Source: Limnohabitans sp. WS1
GTDB lineage: Bacteria; Pseudomonadota; Gammaproteobacteria; Burkholderiales; Burkholderiaceae_C
Assembly (NCBI RefSeq): GCF_003063265.1
Contig: NZ_NERU01000003.1
Location: 62,001-126,000 of the forward strand
Direction of reading: 5' to 3'
DNA: 64,000 nucleotides
Shown here one piece after another: positions 51,614 through 60,052 of the stretch. A program made the position numbers and the translations under genes. Positions within the stretch are counted from its first letter, which is position 1, and each line of letters opens with the position of its first letter. Below the pieces are notes generated by a model, which was not told where the DNA came from, did not search any database, and saw only the letters and a list, made by a program, of their open reading frames with translations.

Positions 51614-54202
51614 ATGACATCGATGGGCTGGGCCCGCAGTTTGGGGTGGGCCTTGGCCGCTTGGTGCATGGGGGTGGCATTGGCCTTGCAGCAAGCGGTC
51701 TTGTGGCCTTGGCAGGCTTATGCGGGGGGCTTGTGTGCCGTGATGGCTGGCGCTTTGGGGCTGCGGCGGATGCTGGGCCATGAAAGAGCCGGGTGGGCTG
51801 TCCATCATGCGGCTTGGGCCTTGGTGTGGGCAGCGGCTGCTTTTGGCGTGACGGGCCTGCATGCTTGGACGCGGGTCAGCACCATCGAGCCGATGCTCGA
51901 GGGGCAGGATCTGGATGTGGTGGGTGTGGTGCAGGCCATGCCGCAGCGCCAGGACTTGGGGTGGCGCTTTCGTTTTCGGATTGAACAAGCCTGGCAAGTG
52001 GACGGATCGGGGGCCACAGGTGCCAGCCATGCGCTGCGGGTGGATGCCCAAGTGCCGTCCCAGGTTTATCTGGGCTGGTACGGCCAAGAGGGTCTGCACG
52101 ACAGTGGCTGGAACCTGTCGCCCCTGCCCGAGCCCGTCAAAGCGGGTGAGCGCTGGCGCTTTCGGGTGCGTTTGAAAGCGCCACACGGCCACCTCAACCC
52201 GCGAGGCTTTGACTACGAGCTGTGGCTGTGGGAACAAGGCATCCGCGCCACCGGTTATGTCCGAACCCGTGCCAAAGACCCCGCTCCCCGGCGCTTGGCC
52301 AGCACTTGGGCCCACCCGATCGAGGGCTGGCGTCAGGCGGTGCGCGATCGCTTGTTGACCCATCTGTCTCCCCCAGGCAGCGATGCCGATGCGGCCAAGC
52401 GGGCAGGGGTGGTGGCCGCACTGGTCACCGGTGATCAGGCGGCGATTGACCGCAGCGATTGGGATGTATTTCGGGCCACAGGTGTCTCGCACCTGATGAG
52501 CATCTCGGGCTTGCATGTGACCATGTTTGCCTGGATCGCCTCTGGCTTGGTCGCGGGGTGCTGGCGCAAGTTGGCTCTGTGGGGGTTTTCAGGTCCTTTG
52601 CGCTGGCCTGCTGTGCATGTGGGGGCTGTGGTGGGTTTGGCCTTGGCGGCTTTTTACGCTTTGTTCAGTGGTTGGGGGGTGCCTGCCCAGCGCACATTGC
52701 TCATGCTGCTGGTGGTGGCGGGCCTCAACAGCTTGGCCCGGCAATGGTCGGGTGCACTGATTTGGTGGACGGCGGGGGCCGTGGTCTTGACGTTTGACCC
52801 TTGGGCATTGTTGCAACCGGGTTTTTGGTTGAGTTTTGTGGCGGTGGGGGTGTTGATGGCTTCTGGGCCCGATCAAAAAGGTCCTCCCCAGTCACCTGCA
52901 CCGCAGGGCCTGAGCTCGGGCACCAAATCAGAGCATCCTGCGTTAATGCACCGTTTGAGTGCAGAAAAATTACCCATTTGGGGAATTTTTGTGCTCCAGC
53001 GTTTGGGGGCTTTGTGCCGCGAACAAGCCACGGTCACGCTGGCTTTGGCCCCACTGACCTTGCTTTTTTTTGGTCAGGTGTCGGTGGTGGGCTTATTGGC
53101 CAATTTGCTGGCGATACCTTGGGTGACCCTGGTGGTCACGCCCTTGGCCATGCTGGGGGTCGTCTGGACCGAGGCCTGGGTCCTGGCCGCTTGGGCTTTG
53201 TTGCCCATGGCTCAGGTGTTGGCATGGTTGGCGTCGTGGCCCTTGGCCAGTGTCTCGGTGGCCCAACCGCCATGGGGTTTGGCGCTGTTGGCTTTGCTGG
53301 GCGCAGCGGGACTCGTGCTCAAGTTGCCTTGGTCCTGGAAATTGTTGTGCTTGCCCTTGCTTTGGCCTGTGATGGGGTGGTCTCCACAACGCCCTGCCCA
53401 GGGTGTGTTTGATCTTTTGGCGGCTGATGTCGGGCAAGGCAACGCGGTCTTGGTTCGCACGGCCACGCACAGTTTGTTGTATGACGCCGGGCCACGTTAT
53501 TCCGCCGAGAGCGATGCCGGCCACCGGGTGCTGGTGCCTTTATTGGCCCAAATGGGTGAGCAGCTCGATGCCCTGGTGCTCAGTCACCGGGACAGTGACC
53601 ACACGGGGGGTGCTGCGGCCGTGCTCGCCATGCAAGCGCAGGCCAAGTTGTGGACTTCGCTGGAGGATGAACACCCCCTGCACGCGCTCAGGCCTGACTG
53701 GACACCTTGTCAAGCGGGGCAGTCTTGGGTTTGGGACGGTGTTCATTTTGAAGTGCTTCATCCCTTGGCGGCATCCCGGGTGGCCAAGGGCCCAAGCGTG
53801 TCCAAGATCCGCCCCAACGCCGTCAGCTGTGTGCTGCGCATTCAGGGTGCAGGGGGGGCTGCCTTGTTGGCCGGGGACATCGAGGCAGCCCAAGAGCTGG
53901 ATTTGGTGCGCCAGGGTTTGAAGCCCGTGGACTGGTTGTTGGTGCCCCACCACGGCAGCAAGACATCGTCGAGCATCGCTTTTTTGCAAGCCCTGCAGCC
54001 CCAATGGGCCATGGTGCAAGCGGGTTATCGCAACCGATTTGGACACCCTGCACCCGAGGTGATGGCTCGTTACAAGGACTTGCAAATCCAATGGGTGGAC
54101 AGTCCCCGTTGTGGTGCAGCCCGCTGGCGCAGCGACAGGCCGGAGCAACTGGATTGCGAACGGGTCCAGTCGCGCCGGTATTGGCACCACCTTCCCCCTT
54201 GA
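51614..54202 (+). CDS. comEC: ComEC/Rec2 DNA-uptake channel
   Basis: 862-aa inner-membrane channel for single-stranded DNA in natural transformation. Order: N-terminal helices and OB-fold/DUF4131 region (about 1-190), the Competence transmembrane domain (about 225-520; GVSHLMSISGLHVTMFAWIASG is the hallmark, with GWGVPAQRTLLML), then a C-terminal metallo-beta-lactamase-like nuclease domain (about 600-850) with LVLSHRDSDHTGGAAAV, LLAGDIEA and LLVPHHGSKTSSS. The domain set is complete. ATG 51614 is used; GTG 51605 and ATG 51623 are also possible. It splits the two ATP-grasp/alpha-E clusters. Confidence 0.93.
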   Translation: MTSMGWARSLGWALAAWCMGVALALQQAVLWPWQAYAGGLCAVMAGALGLRRMLGHERAGWAVHHAAWALVWAAAAFGVTGLHAWTRVSTIEPMLEGQDLDVVGVVQAMPQRQDLGWRFRFRIEQAWQVDGSGATGASHALRVDAQVPSQVYLGWYGQEGLHDSGWNLSPLPEPVKAGERWRFRVRLKAPHGHLNPRGFDYELWLWEQGIRATGYVRTRAKDPAPRRLASTWAHPIEGWRQAVRDRLLTHLSPPGSDADAAKRAGVVAALVTGDQAAIDRSDWDVFRATGVSHLMSISGLHVTMFAWIASGLVAGCWRKLALWGFSGPLRWPAVHVGAVVGLALAAFYALFSGWGVPAQRTLLMLLVVAGLNSLARQWSGALIWWTAGAVVLTFDPWALLQPGFWLSFVAVGVLMASGPDQKGPPQSPAPQGLSSGTKSEHPALMHRLSAEKLPIWGIFVLQRLGALCREQATVTLALAPLTLLFFGQVSVVGLLANLLAIPWVTLVVTPLAMLGVVWTEAWVLAAWALLPMAQVLAWLASWPLASVSVAQPPWGLALLALLGAAGLVLKLPWSWKLLCLPLLWPVMGWSPQRPAQGVFDLLAADVGQGNAVLVRTATHSLLYDAGPRYSAESDAGHRVLVPLLAQMGEQLDALVLSHRDSDHTGGAAAVLAMQAQAKLWTSLEDEHPLHALRPDWTPCQAGQSWVWDGVHFEVLHPLAASRVAKGPSVSKIRPNAVSCVLRIQGAGGAALLAGDIEAAQELDLVRQGLKPVDWLLVPHHGSKTSSSIAFLQALQPQWAMVQAGYRNRFGHPAPEVMARYKDLQIQWVDSPRCGAARWRSDRPEQLDCERVQSRRYWHHLPP

Positions 54203-54221
54203 TGAACAATCAAGTCTTTTT
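54198..54221 (+). terminator. Weak intrinsic terminator after comEC
   Basis: CTTGAT-GAACA-ATCAAG, a 6-bp AT-rich stem overlapping the comEC stop, followed by TCTTTTT. It is a modest terminator. Confidence 0.45.
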
Positions 54222-54301
54222 CCCCTCGACATGGAGGATCTCTGCCCGTGCCACGGGGGTGGGTATACATCTTGCTTTGAGGTCATCAGGAGTGAAGAGT
54301 C

Positions 54302-55753
54302 ATGCGCCAATTCGATGAAATGTACAGCCGCTTGCCTGCAGCAGGCGATACCGCAGAAGTCAGAGACCATTACCTGGCCTATGCCCGATGGTTGCAAGCG
54401 CAAGACCCCCAGACCATGGCTTCGCGCCGCGAAGAAGCCGAGATGATTTTTCGCCGAGTGGGCATCACCTTTGCTGTTTATGGCGACAAAGACGAAGACG
54501 GATCGGGCACCGAGCGCTTGATCCCCTTTGACCTGATTCCCCGCGTGATTGCCGCCCAAGAGTGGAAAAGCATGGAAGCCGGTTTGGTGCAGCGCGTCAC
54601 GGCCCTGAACCGCTTTATCCACGACGTGTACCACGACCAAGACATCTTGAGGGCCGGGGTGGTGCCGCGCGAACAAATCGAGCGCAACGCGCAGTTCCGC
54701 CCCGAGATGGTGGGTGTGGACGTGCCCAACCAGATTTATTCGCACATCAGCGGCATCGACATCGTGCGTGCCCCCGACAGCGCGGGCAAGGGCGAGTACT
54801 ACGTGCTCGAAGACAACCTGCGTGTGCCCAGCGGCGTGAGCTACATGCTGGAAGACCGCAAGATGATGATGCGGCTGTTCCCCGAACTGTTCAGCCAGCA
54901 CCGCGTGGCCCCGGTGGCGCATTACCCCGACTTGCTGCTGGAAACCCTGCGTGCCAGCAGCCCCGCCACCACGGCCGAACCCACGGTGGTGGTGCTCACG
55001 CCCGGCATGTACAACAGCGCCTACTTTGAGCACGCCTTTTTGGCCCAGCAAATGGGCGTGGAGTTGGTCGAAGGGCAAGACCTGTTTGTCAAAGACAAGT
55101 TCGTCTACATGCGCACCACGCGCGGCCCCAAGCGGGTGGACGTGATCTACCGCCGGGTGGACGACGACTTTTTGGACCCCAATGTGTTCCGCCCCAGCTC
55201 GACCCTGGGCTGTGCGGGCCTGATGGACGCCTACAAAGCCGGGCATGTGGCGATCTGCAACGCGGTGGGCACGGGCGTGGCCGACGACAAGTCGATCTAC
55301 CCCTATGTGCCCGACATGATCAAGTTCTACCTGGGCGAGGAGCCGATCCTCAAAAACGTGCCCACTTATCAGTGCCGCAAGCCTGACGACCTGCAGTACA
55401 CCCTGGCCCACCTGAAAGACCTGGTGGTCAAAGAAGTACACGGCGCAGGCGGCTACGGCATGCTGGTTGGCCCGGCCTCCACCCAGGCAGAGATCGAGCG
55501 CTTCCGGGGCGCACTGCTGGCCAACCCCGAGGGCTACATCGCCCAGCCCACGCTGAGCTTGTCCACTTGCCCCACGTATGTCGACAGCGGCATCGCGCCG
55601 CGCCACATCGACCTGCGCCCCTTTGTGCTGAGCGGCCGCACGGTGCAGATGGTGCCTGGCGGACTGACGCGTGTGGCGCTGAAAGAAGGCTCTTTGGTGG
55701 TCAACAGCAGCCAAGGCGGCGGCACCAAAGACACCTGGATATTGCAAGACTGA
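54302..55753 (+). CDS. Circularly permuted type 2 ATP-grasp protein (stand-alone)
   Basis: 483-aa cytosolic predicted amidoligase (DUF404/DUF407, COG2308). Visible: VPREQIERNAQFRPEMVGVD, YVLEDNLRVPSGVSYMLEDR, TPGMYNSAYFEHAFLA, RVDDDFLDPNVFRPSSTLG, and the ATP-grasp glycine loop VKEVHGAGGYGMLVGP with its lysine, followed by IAQPTLSLSTCP and PFVLSG. It is a complete paralogue of the N-terminal part of the 44970-47816 fusion. AGGAGT precedes the ATG. It forms an operon with the alpha-E gene downstream. The peptide product and its partner are unknown. Confidence 0.9.
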   Translation: MRQFDEMYSRLPAAGDTAEVRDHYLAYARWLQAQDPQTMASRREEAEMIFRRVGITFAVYGDKDEDGSGTERLIPFDLIPRVIAAQEWKSMEAGLVQRVTALNRFIHDVYHDQDILRAGVVPREQIERNAQFRPEMVGVDVPNQIYSHISGIDIVRAPDSAGKGEYYVLEDNLRVPSGVSYMLEDRKMMMRLFPELFSQHRVAPVAHYPDLLLETLRASSPATTAEPTVVVLTPGMYNSAYFEHAFLAQQMGVELVEGQDLFVKDKFVYMRTTRGPKRVDVIYRRVDDDFLDPNVFRPSSTLGCAGLMDAYKAGHVAICNAVGTGVADDKSIYPYVPDMIKFYLGEEPILKNVPTYQCRKPDDLQYTLAHLKDLVVKEVHGAGGYGMLVGPASTQAEIERFRGALLANPEGYIAQPTLSLSTCPTYVDSGIAPRHIDLRPFVLSGRTVQMVPGGLTRVALKEGSLVVNSSQGGGTKDTWILQD

Positions 55754-55777
55754 ACAATGCATTCACAAGGTCTCCCC

Positions 55778-55850
55778 GTAGGTCGGCGGCTTTAGCCCCG
55801 ACATCGTGCTTGATTAACCTTGAATGTCGGGGCTGACGCCGCCGACCTAC
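55778..55850. repeat. Long imperfect inverted repeat between ATP-grasp and alpha-E genes
   Basis: The arms 55778-55804 and 55824-55850 (27 bases each, outer ends GTAGGTCGGCGGC/GCCGCCGACCTAC, inner GCCCCGACAT/ATGTCGGGGC) pair with only a 4-base internal mismatch around a 19-base loop. This is REP-like, but only one copy is seen in the window. Confidence 0.85.
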
Positions 55851-55894
55851 AAAAACCAAGTCAAGCCTATCCAAGAATCTCCAAGGAATTCACC

Positions 55895-56872
55895 ATGCTT
55901 TCAAGAACCGCCGACCACCTTTTCTGGATGTCCCGCTACATGGAGCGGGCCGAGAACACCGCCCGCATGCTCAATGTGAGCTATGAAACCTCGCTTTTGC
56001 CCCAGTCGGCCGCTGCGGTCGAAGTCGGCTGGGAGGGCATTTTGTCCATCAGTGAGCTGTTGCCCTCGTATTTGTCACTCTACAAAACCATCACGCCGCG
56101 CGACGTCATGGCCTTCATGGTCAAAAACGAGAACAACCCCTCGTCCATCCTGTCGTGCTTGCGTGCCGCCCGTGAAAACGCCCGCGCCGTGCGCGGCACG
56201 CTCACCACCGAGGTCTGGGAAACCCAAAACCAGACTTGGCTTGAAGTCAACCGCATGCTCAAAAGCGGCGAGTTCGAGCGTGATCCGGGTCAGTTTTTTG
56301 AGTGGGTCAAGTTCCGCTCGCACCTGTCTCGCGGCGTGACGGTGGGCACCATGCTGATGGACGAGTCGCTGTACTTCATGCGCATGGGCACATTTTTAGA
56401 GCGTGCCGACAACACGGCCCGGCTGGTGGACGTGAAGTTCCACGCCATGAACAACGACTTTTTTGGCGCACCACAATACGGCGCATCCGAGACCGAGAGC
56501 ACGCAGGAATACGACTTTTATCACTGGAGTGCGATCTTGCGCAGCGTCAGTGGTTTTGAGGTGTATCGCAAGGTTTACCGCGACGTGATCCGGCCCGAGC
56601 GGGTGGCGGAGTTGCTGATTTTGCGCCCGGACATGCCGCGCTCGTTGCACGCCAGCCTGAACGAAGTCTTGTCCAACTTGAAGCTGGTCTCGCACGATGC
56701 TGACAGTGACACCTTGCGCCATGCGGGGCGTTTGCGTGCCGAACTGGCCTTTGGCCGCATTGACGAGATCTTGGCCACGGGTCTGCACGCCTACCTGACC
56801 CAGTTTTTGGAACGGGTGAATGTGCTGGGTGGACGCATCAGCCGTGAGTTTTTAATGCCCAGCCACGGTTGA
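55895..56872 (+). CDS. Alpha-E domain protein (stand-alone)
   Basis: 325-aa all-helical protein (DUF403, COG2307), the usual partner of type 2 ATP-grasp proteins. MLSRTADHLFWMSRYMERAENTARM, FMRMGTFLERADNTARLVDVKF and RPDMPRSLHASLNEV are characteristic. It is a paralogue of the C-terminal part of the 44970-47816 fusion. The start at 55895 is chosen with CAAGGAA upstream; the open frame to 55820 reads through the inverted repeat. It probably forms a complex with the ATP-grasp protein from 54302; molecular role unknown. Confidence 0.9.
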   Translation: MLSRTADHLFWMSRYMERAENTARMLNVSYETSLLPQSAAAVEVGWEGILSISELLPSYLSLYKTITPRDVMAFMVKNENNPSSILSCLRAARENARAVRGTLTTEVWETQNQTWLEVNRMLKSGEFERDPGQFFEWVKFRSHLSRGVTVGTMLMDESLYFMRMGTFLERADNTARLVDVKFHAMNNDFFGAPQYGASETESTQEYDFYHWSAILRSVSGFEVYRKVYRDVIRPERVAELLILRPDMPRSLHASLNEVLSNLKLVSHDADSDTLRHAGRLRAELAFGRIDEILATGLHAYLTQFLERVNVLGGRISREFLMPSHG

Positions 56873-56918
56873 TCCAGGCCGCAGAGCATTCTGTGTTGGC
56901 AGGGGCACAACGCCTTGC

Positions 56919-57566
56919 TCAGTCGAGCAAAAAGTAGTCCGACGATGGCCCCGATGCATGGATCAGGCGCAAACCGCCGCTGATGCGTTCGGCGCGAAAG
57001 GTGTCGTTTTGGATGCTCAATTGCTGACCGCTGAGCCACTGCCCTGGCAGCGTCAGGCCTTGCCGGAAGACTTTGATTTGCCCATTTCTCTCGATGGTCA
57101 AGTCTTCGTTTTTTTGTGTGGACGGGTTGCGTCCTCTGAACCCACCCACCGCCCAATTGGGGGGCATGGTCGCCGAAGAGCTTGCCGCTGGTGGGGCTTT
57201 TTTGTCGTCATCGCCCATGGCCAATGCGCCTAAAAGCAAACCCCCAATGATGATGGCCGCTGCGGCTTCGCCATTGGACAAGCCGCTGTCTTGGGTGACC
57301 TCAAACTCGGCTTCGCAGCCGTTGTCCACCCACACCCCGCGTTTGTCGTAACCCCAATCACGCCCTTCGCGGCAGGATGACACCGACAGTTGCCGTTTGA
57401 GTCGCACGCTTTTGTTGCTGATGTCGCAACGCACACGTTCGAAATCGCGGCTGTCACAGGTGATGGTTTTGGTGCTGGCCGCGTAAACGGGGGCCGCTGG
57501 AACCATCAAGATGAGCGATTGCGCGAGGCAGACAGCACGGACCAGAGGGTGTTTGAGAAAGGGCAT
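56919..57566 (-). CDS. DUF3011-type secreted or envelope protein
   Basis: 215 aa. A signal peptide (MPFLKHPLVRAVCLAQSLILMVPAAPVYA) precedes a Cys-rich DUF3011 domain (about residues 32-95: TITCDSRDFERVRCDIS, RLKRQLSVSSCREGRDWGYDKRGVWVDNGCEAEF). Then comes a membrane helix (AAAAIIIGGLLLGALAMG) and a polar C-terminal domain. DUF3011 proteins are envelope proteins of unknown function. The start at 57566 is used; a TTG six bases upstream is possible. It is convergent with the alpha-E gene. Confidence 0.82.
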   Translation of the reverse strand: MPFLKHPLVRAVCLAQSLILMVPAAPVYAASTKTITCDSRDFERVRCDISNKSVRLKRQLSVSSCREGRDWGYDKRGVWVDNGCEAEFEVTQDSGLSNGEAAAAIIIGGLLLGALAMGDDDKKAPPAASSSATMPPNWAVGGFRGRNPSTQKNEDLTIERNGQIKVFRQGLTLPGQWLSGQQLSIQNDTFRAERISGGLRLIHASGPSSDYFLLD

Positions 57567-57649
57567 TGTCAAAATCAGAAGTTTTTCTGATTTTAAAAAT
57601 TACGATTCATTTTTTGGTTTTTTAAAATAAAAAAGGGTAAATTTTTGTA

Positions 57650-58140
57650 ATCACCCTCGCAGACCACCACCCATCGCCCCGAGGGCGGGGCTCCCACAAA
57701 ATGCGGGGCCTTCCCCTGTAAGAGCGACGCCCTCGTCGCGATCACCCTCGCAGACCACCAAGAATCGCCCCGAGGGCGGGGCTCCTACAAAATCTAGGGG
57801 CTCCCACAAAATGCGGGGCTTTCCCCTGTAGGAGCGACGCCCTCGTCGCGATCACCCTCGAAGACCACCAAGAATCGCCCCCAGGGCGGGGCTCCCACAA
57901 AATGCGGGGCTTTCCCCTGTAGGAGCGACGCCCTCGTCGCGATCACCCTCGCAGACCACCAAGAATCGCCCCGAGGGCGGGCCTCCAAAAAATGCGGGGC
58001 ATTCCCTTGTAGGAGCGACGCCCTCGTCGCGATCACCTTCGCAGACCACCAAGAATCGCCCCGAGGGCGGGGCTCCCACAAAATGCAGGGGCTCCCACAA
58101 AATCAAGAGACTCCCACAAAATGCGGGGCCTTCCCCTGTA
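57650..58140. repeat. Tandem REP-like repeat array (4 to 5 units of 90-110 bp)
   Basis: Fills most of the 602-base gap between the DUF3011 and xth genes, with no gene in it. The motif GAGCGACGCCCTCGTCGCGA recurs at 57722, 57832, 57923 and 58013 (spacing 110, 91, 90), each followed by AGACCACCAAGAATCGCCC(C)GAGGGCGGG and CTCCCACAAAATGCGGGGC. Each unit holds two inverted repeats (GCGACG...CGTCGC and CGCCC...GGGCG). Extra CTCCCACAAAAT submotifs are duplicated near 57790 and 58090-58120. The array ends where TGTAGGAGCG is replaced by TGTACAAACTT at 58140. Confidence 0.93.
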
Positions 58141-58168
58141 CAAACTTCACAGGGCCGGAACCATGGCC

Positions 58169-58957
58169 TTAGAGCGTGATGACCACGGGCGCGTGGTCGC
58201 TGGGGCGCTCGTTTTTGCGGGGCGCACGGTCAATCACGCAAGCCGTGACCCGGGCTTTGAGGGCTTGGGAAATCAAAATATGGTCAATCCGCAGGCCCCG
58301 GTTGCGTCGGAACGCAAACTCGCGGTAGTCCCACCAGCTGTAGCTTTTTTCAGGTTGCTCAAACAGCCGGAAGCTGTCGGTCAGGCCCAGGTCGATCAGG
58401 GCCTGCAGCTTTTCACGTTCGGCGACGGTGCAGTGGATCGTGTCCTTCAGGCCCACCGGGTCCCACATGTCGAGTTCGTCAAAGGTGATGTTGTAGTCAC
58501 CCAGCAGCACCAGGTTCGGGTGTTGTTGCATCTCGCGGCCGACCCACTCGCGCAGCGCATCCAGCCAACGCATTTTGTAGACAAACTTGTCGCTGTCGGG
58601 GGCTTGGCCATTGGGAAAGTAAGCACCAATCACCCGAATGTCGCCACCCTGGCCATCCGGGTAAGTGGCTGCAATCACCCGCGACATGTCGTCTTCGAAA
58701 CCCGGAATGTTCTTGACCACATCCTGCCCCGAAGTGCTGGAAATCAAGGCCACGCCGTTGTAGGTTTTTTGGCCAAACCACTGCGCTTGGTAACCGGCCT
58801 CGGCCAATGCGGCAGCGGGAAACTTGTCGTCGGTGAGTTTGAGTTCTTGCAAGGCCAGCACATCCACACCGCCCTCGGCTTTTTGTGCGGACAGCCAATC
58901 GAGCACCTGAGGCAGGCGCACCGACAAAGAGTTCACATTCCAAGTGGCAATTTTCAT
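58169..58957 (-). CDS. xth: Exodeoxyribonuclease III
   Basis: 262-aa AP endonuclease/3' exonuclease of base excision repair. It begins MKIATWNVNSLSVRLPQVLDWL and has the metal-site Glu in LALQELKL, catalytic Tyr/Asp in GAYFPNG and LLGDYNI, RGLRIDHIL, and the terminal catalytic SDHAPV. The length matches the family (E. coli 268). The start at 58957 is chosen because the upstream open frame overlaps the DUF4337 gene. It is the last gene of the thyA-folA-DUF4337-xth operon. Confidence 0.96.
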   Translation of the reverse strand: MKIATWNVNSLSVRLPQVLDWLSAQKAEGGVDVLALQELKLTDDKFPAAALAEAGYQAQWFGQKTYNGVALISSTSGQDVVKNIPGFEDDMSRVIAATYPDGQGGDIRVIGAYFPNGQAPDSDKFVYKMRWLDALREWVGREMQQHPNLVLLGDYNITFDELDMWDPVGLKDTIHCTVAEREKLQALIDLGLTDSFRLFEQPEKSYSWWDYREFAFRRNRGLRIDHILISQALKARVTACVIDRAPRKNERPSDHAPVVITL

Positions 58958-58965
58958 GAAGCCCC

Positions 58966-59541
58966 TTAAATGTGCAAAGCAGCCAGGCCGCCGATGACCA
59001 CGCCCACAGCACCCGCGCCATACATCACGTATTCGAGCCATTTTTTCTTGGACAGCAGTGCAATGGCGGCCATGGCAATGGCCACTTGCAAGACGGTGGT
59101 GGCTTGGGCCCAGCGGTGGTGCTGGTGCATCTGCTCATCCGATTGCTGATCCCATGACTTGGATTCGGCTTCCAACTTTTCAGCGGCCACTTTGATCTCG
59201 GCTTTTTCGCCCTTGTAGCGTTTGATTTCGTCGACGTAAAAGTCTTTTCGGCTCGCGGGTGCCAACTCCAGCGCCAATTCACTCAGGTTTTGCTTGCTGC
59301 TTTTGGCTTGGTAATAGTTCCATTGGTTGGACGCCTCGGTCTTTTTGATGGCGGCGTTGTTTTTGTACAGACCCGCATTGGCCTGTGTGGCCCCACCCAT
59401 GTAACCAAATAAAGCGCCCACTGTGGCAATGACCGCCGTGAACATGGCAATGCCGTTGGTGTGACTGCCGCCATGCCCTTGGGCGGCGTGTTCGAGTTCG
59501 TGGTCGTGCGGGCCGTGCACGTGAAAACCGTGTCCTGACAT
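58966..59541 (-). CDS. DUF4337 family membrane protein
   Basis: 191 aa with a His-rich N-terminus (GHGFHVHGPHDHELEHAAQGHGG), a first membrane helix (AMFTAVIATVGALFGYMGG), a charged central coiled coil (about residues 60-135) and two C-terminal helices (LQVAIAMAAIALLS, YVMYGAGAVGVVIGGLAAL). This matches DUF4337. Function is unknown; the His cluster could bind metal. It sits between folA and xth with gaps of 8-11 bases, so it is co-transcribed with the thymidylate/folate genes. Confidence 0.85.
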   Translation of the reverse strand: MSGHGFHVHGPHDHELEHAAQGHGGSHTNGIAMFTAVIATVGALFGYMGGATQANAGLYKNNAAIKKTEASNQWNYYQAKSSKQNLSELALELAPASRKDFYVDEIKRYKGEKAEIKVAAEKLEAESKSWDQQSDEQMHQHHRWAQATTVLQVAIAMAAIALLSKKKWLEYVMYGAGAVGVVIGGLAALHI

Positions 59542-59552
59542 GAGGGGATTCC

Positions 59553-60041
59553 TTAGAGCTTGTGTTGGTAATTGACAAAACTGAAGTGCAGGCCTTGTGC
59601 CGAAACATGCGCTTCGCGCTGCACTTCATGCCAAGTTGGACCGAGTTCCGGGGCGAAGGCATCGCCTTCAAAGTCGGCATCAATTTCGGTGACGACTGCT
59701 GTATGGGCCAACGGTGCGGCCTGACGGTAAATGTCGGCACCGCCCATGATCCAGGCATCGGGCACATCGCCACACAGACGCATGGCCTCTTCGATGGAGC
59801 CCGCCCGAAGTGCGCCATCGGCCTGCCAGTCGGTCTGGCGTGTGATGACGATGTTCAGGCGACCGGGCAGTGGGCGAAAACGGGTGGGCAGAGAGTCCCA
59901 GGTCTTGCGCCCCATGATGACCGGCTGGCCTAAAGTGACGCGCTTGAAGTGCGCCAAGTCTTCGGGCAGGTGCCAAGGCATCTGGTTGTTCTTGCCGATG
60001 ACGCCATTGCGGGCGCGGGCGTAAATCAGGTGCAGCTTCAT
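59553..60041 (-). CDS. folA: Dihydrofolate reductase
   Basis: 162-aa NADPH-dependent enzyme regenerating tetrahydrofolate after thymidylate synthesis. LHLIYARARNGVIGKNNQMPWHLPEDLAHFK carries the active-site acidic residue in LPED, then IMGRKTWDSLP, and the NADPH motif IMGGADIYRQA. The length is typical (E. coli 159). The start at 60041 is chosen because upstream in-frame codons overlap thyA. It follows thyA by 11 bases, a classic pairing. Confidence 0.96.
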   Translation of the reverse strand: MKLHLIYARARNGVIGKNNQMPWHLPEDLAHFKRVTLGQPVIMGRKTWDSLPTRFRPLPGRLNIVITRQTDWQADGALRAGSIEEAMRLCGDVPDAWIMGGADIYRQAAPLAHTAVVTEIDADFEGDAFAPELGPTWHEVQREAHVSAQGLHFSFVNYQHKL

Positions 60042-60052
60042 CGAATTGGGTC

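Noticed and set aside
51442..51615. 57-codon minus-strand frame upstream of comEC
   Set aside because: It overlaps the comEC start, has no clear ribosome site and no family resemblance. It is left as a note under the intergenic region.
53540..55762. 740-codon minus-strand frame opposite comEC and the ATP-grasp gene
   Set aside because: It crosses two plus-strand genes with intact motifs and has no domain of its own.
57794..58106. Repeated-peptide frames (RGDSWWSA...VIATRASLLQG) in the tandem array
   Set aside because: They arise from translating the DNA repeat; unit lengths of 110, 91 and 90 do not keep one frame and there is no ribosome site.
57650..58140. Possible CRISPR array
   Set aside because: Units differ in length and the whole unit is repeated, with no unique spacers and no cas genes nearby.
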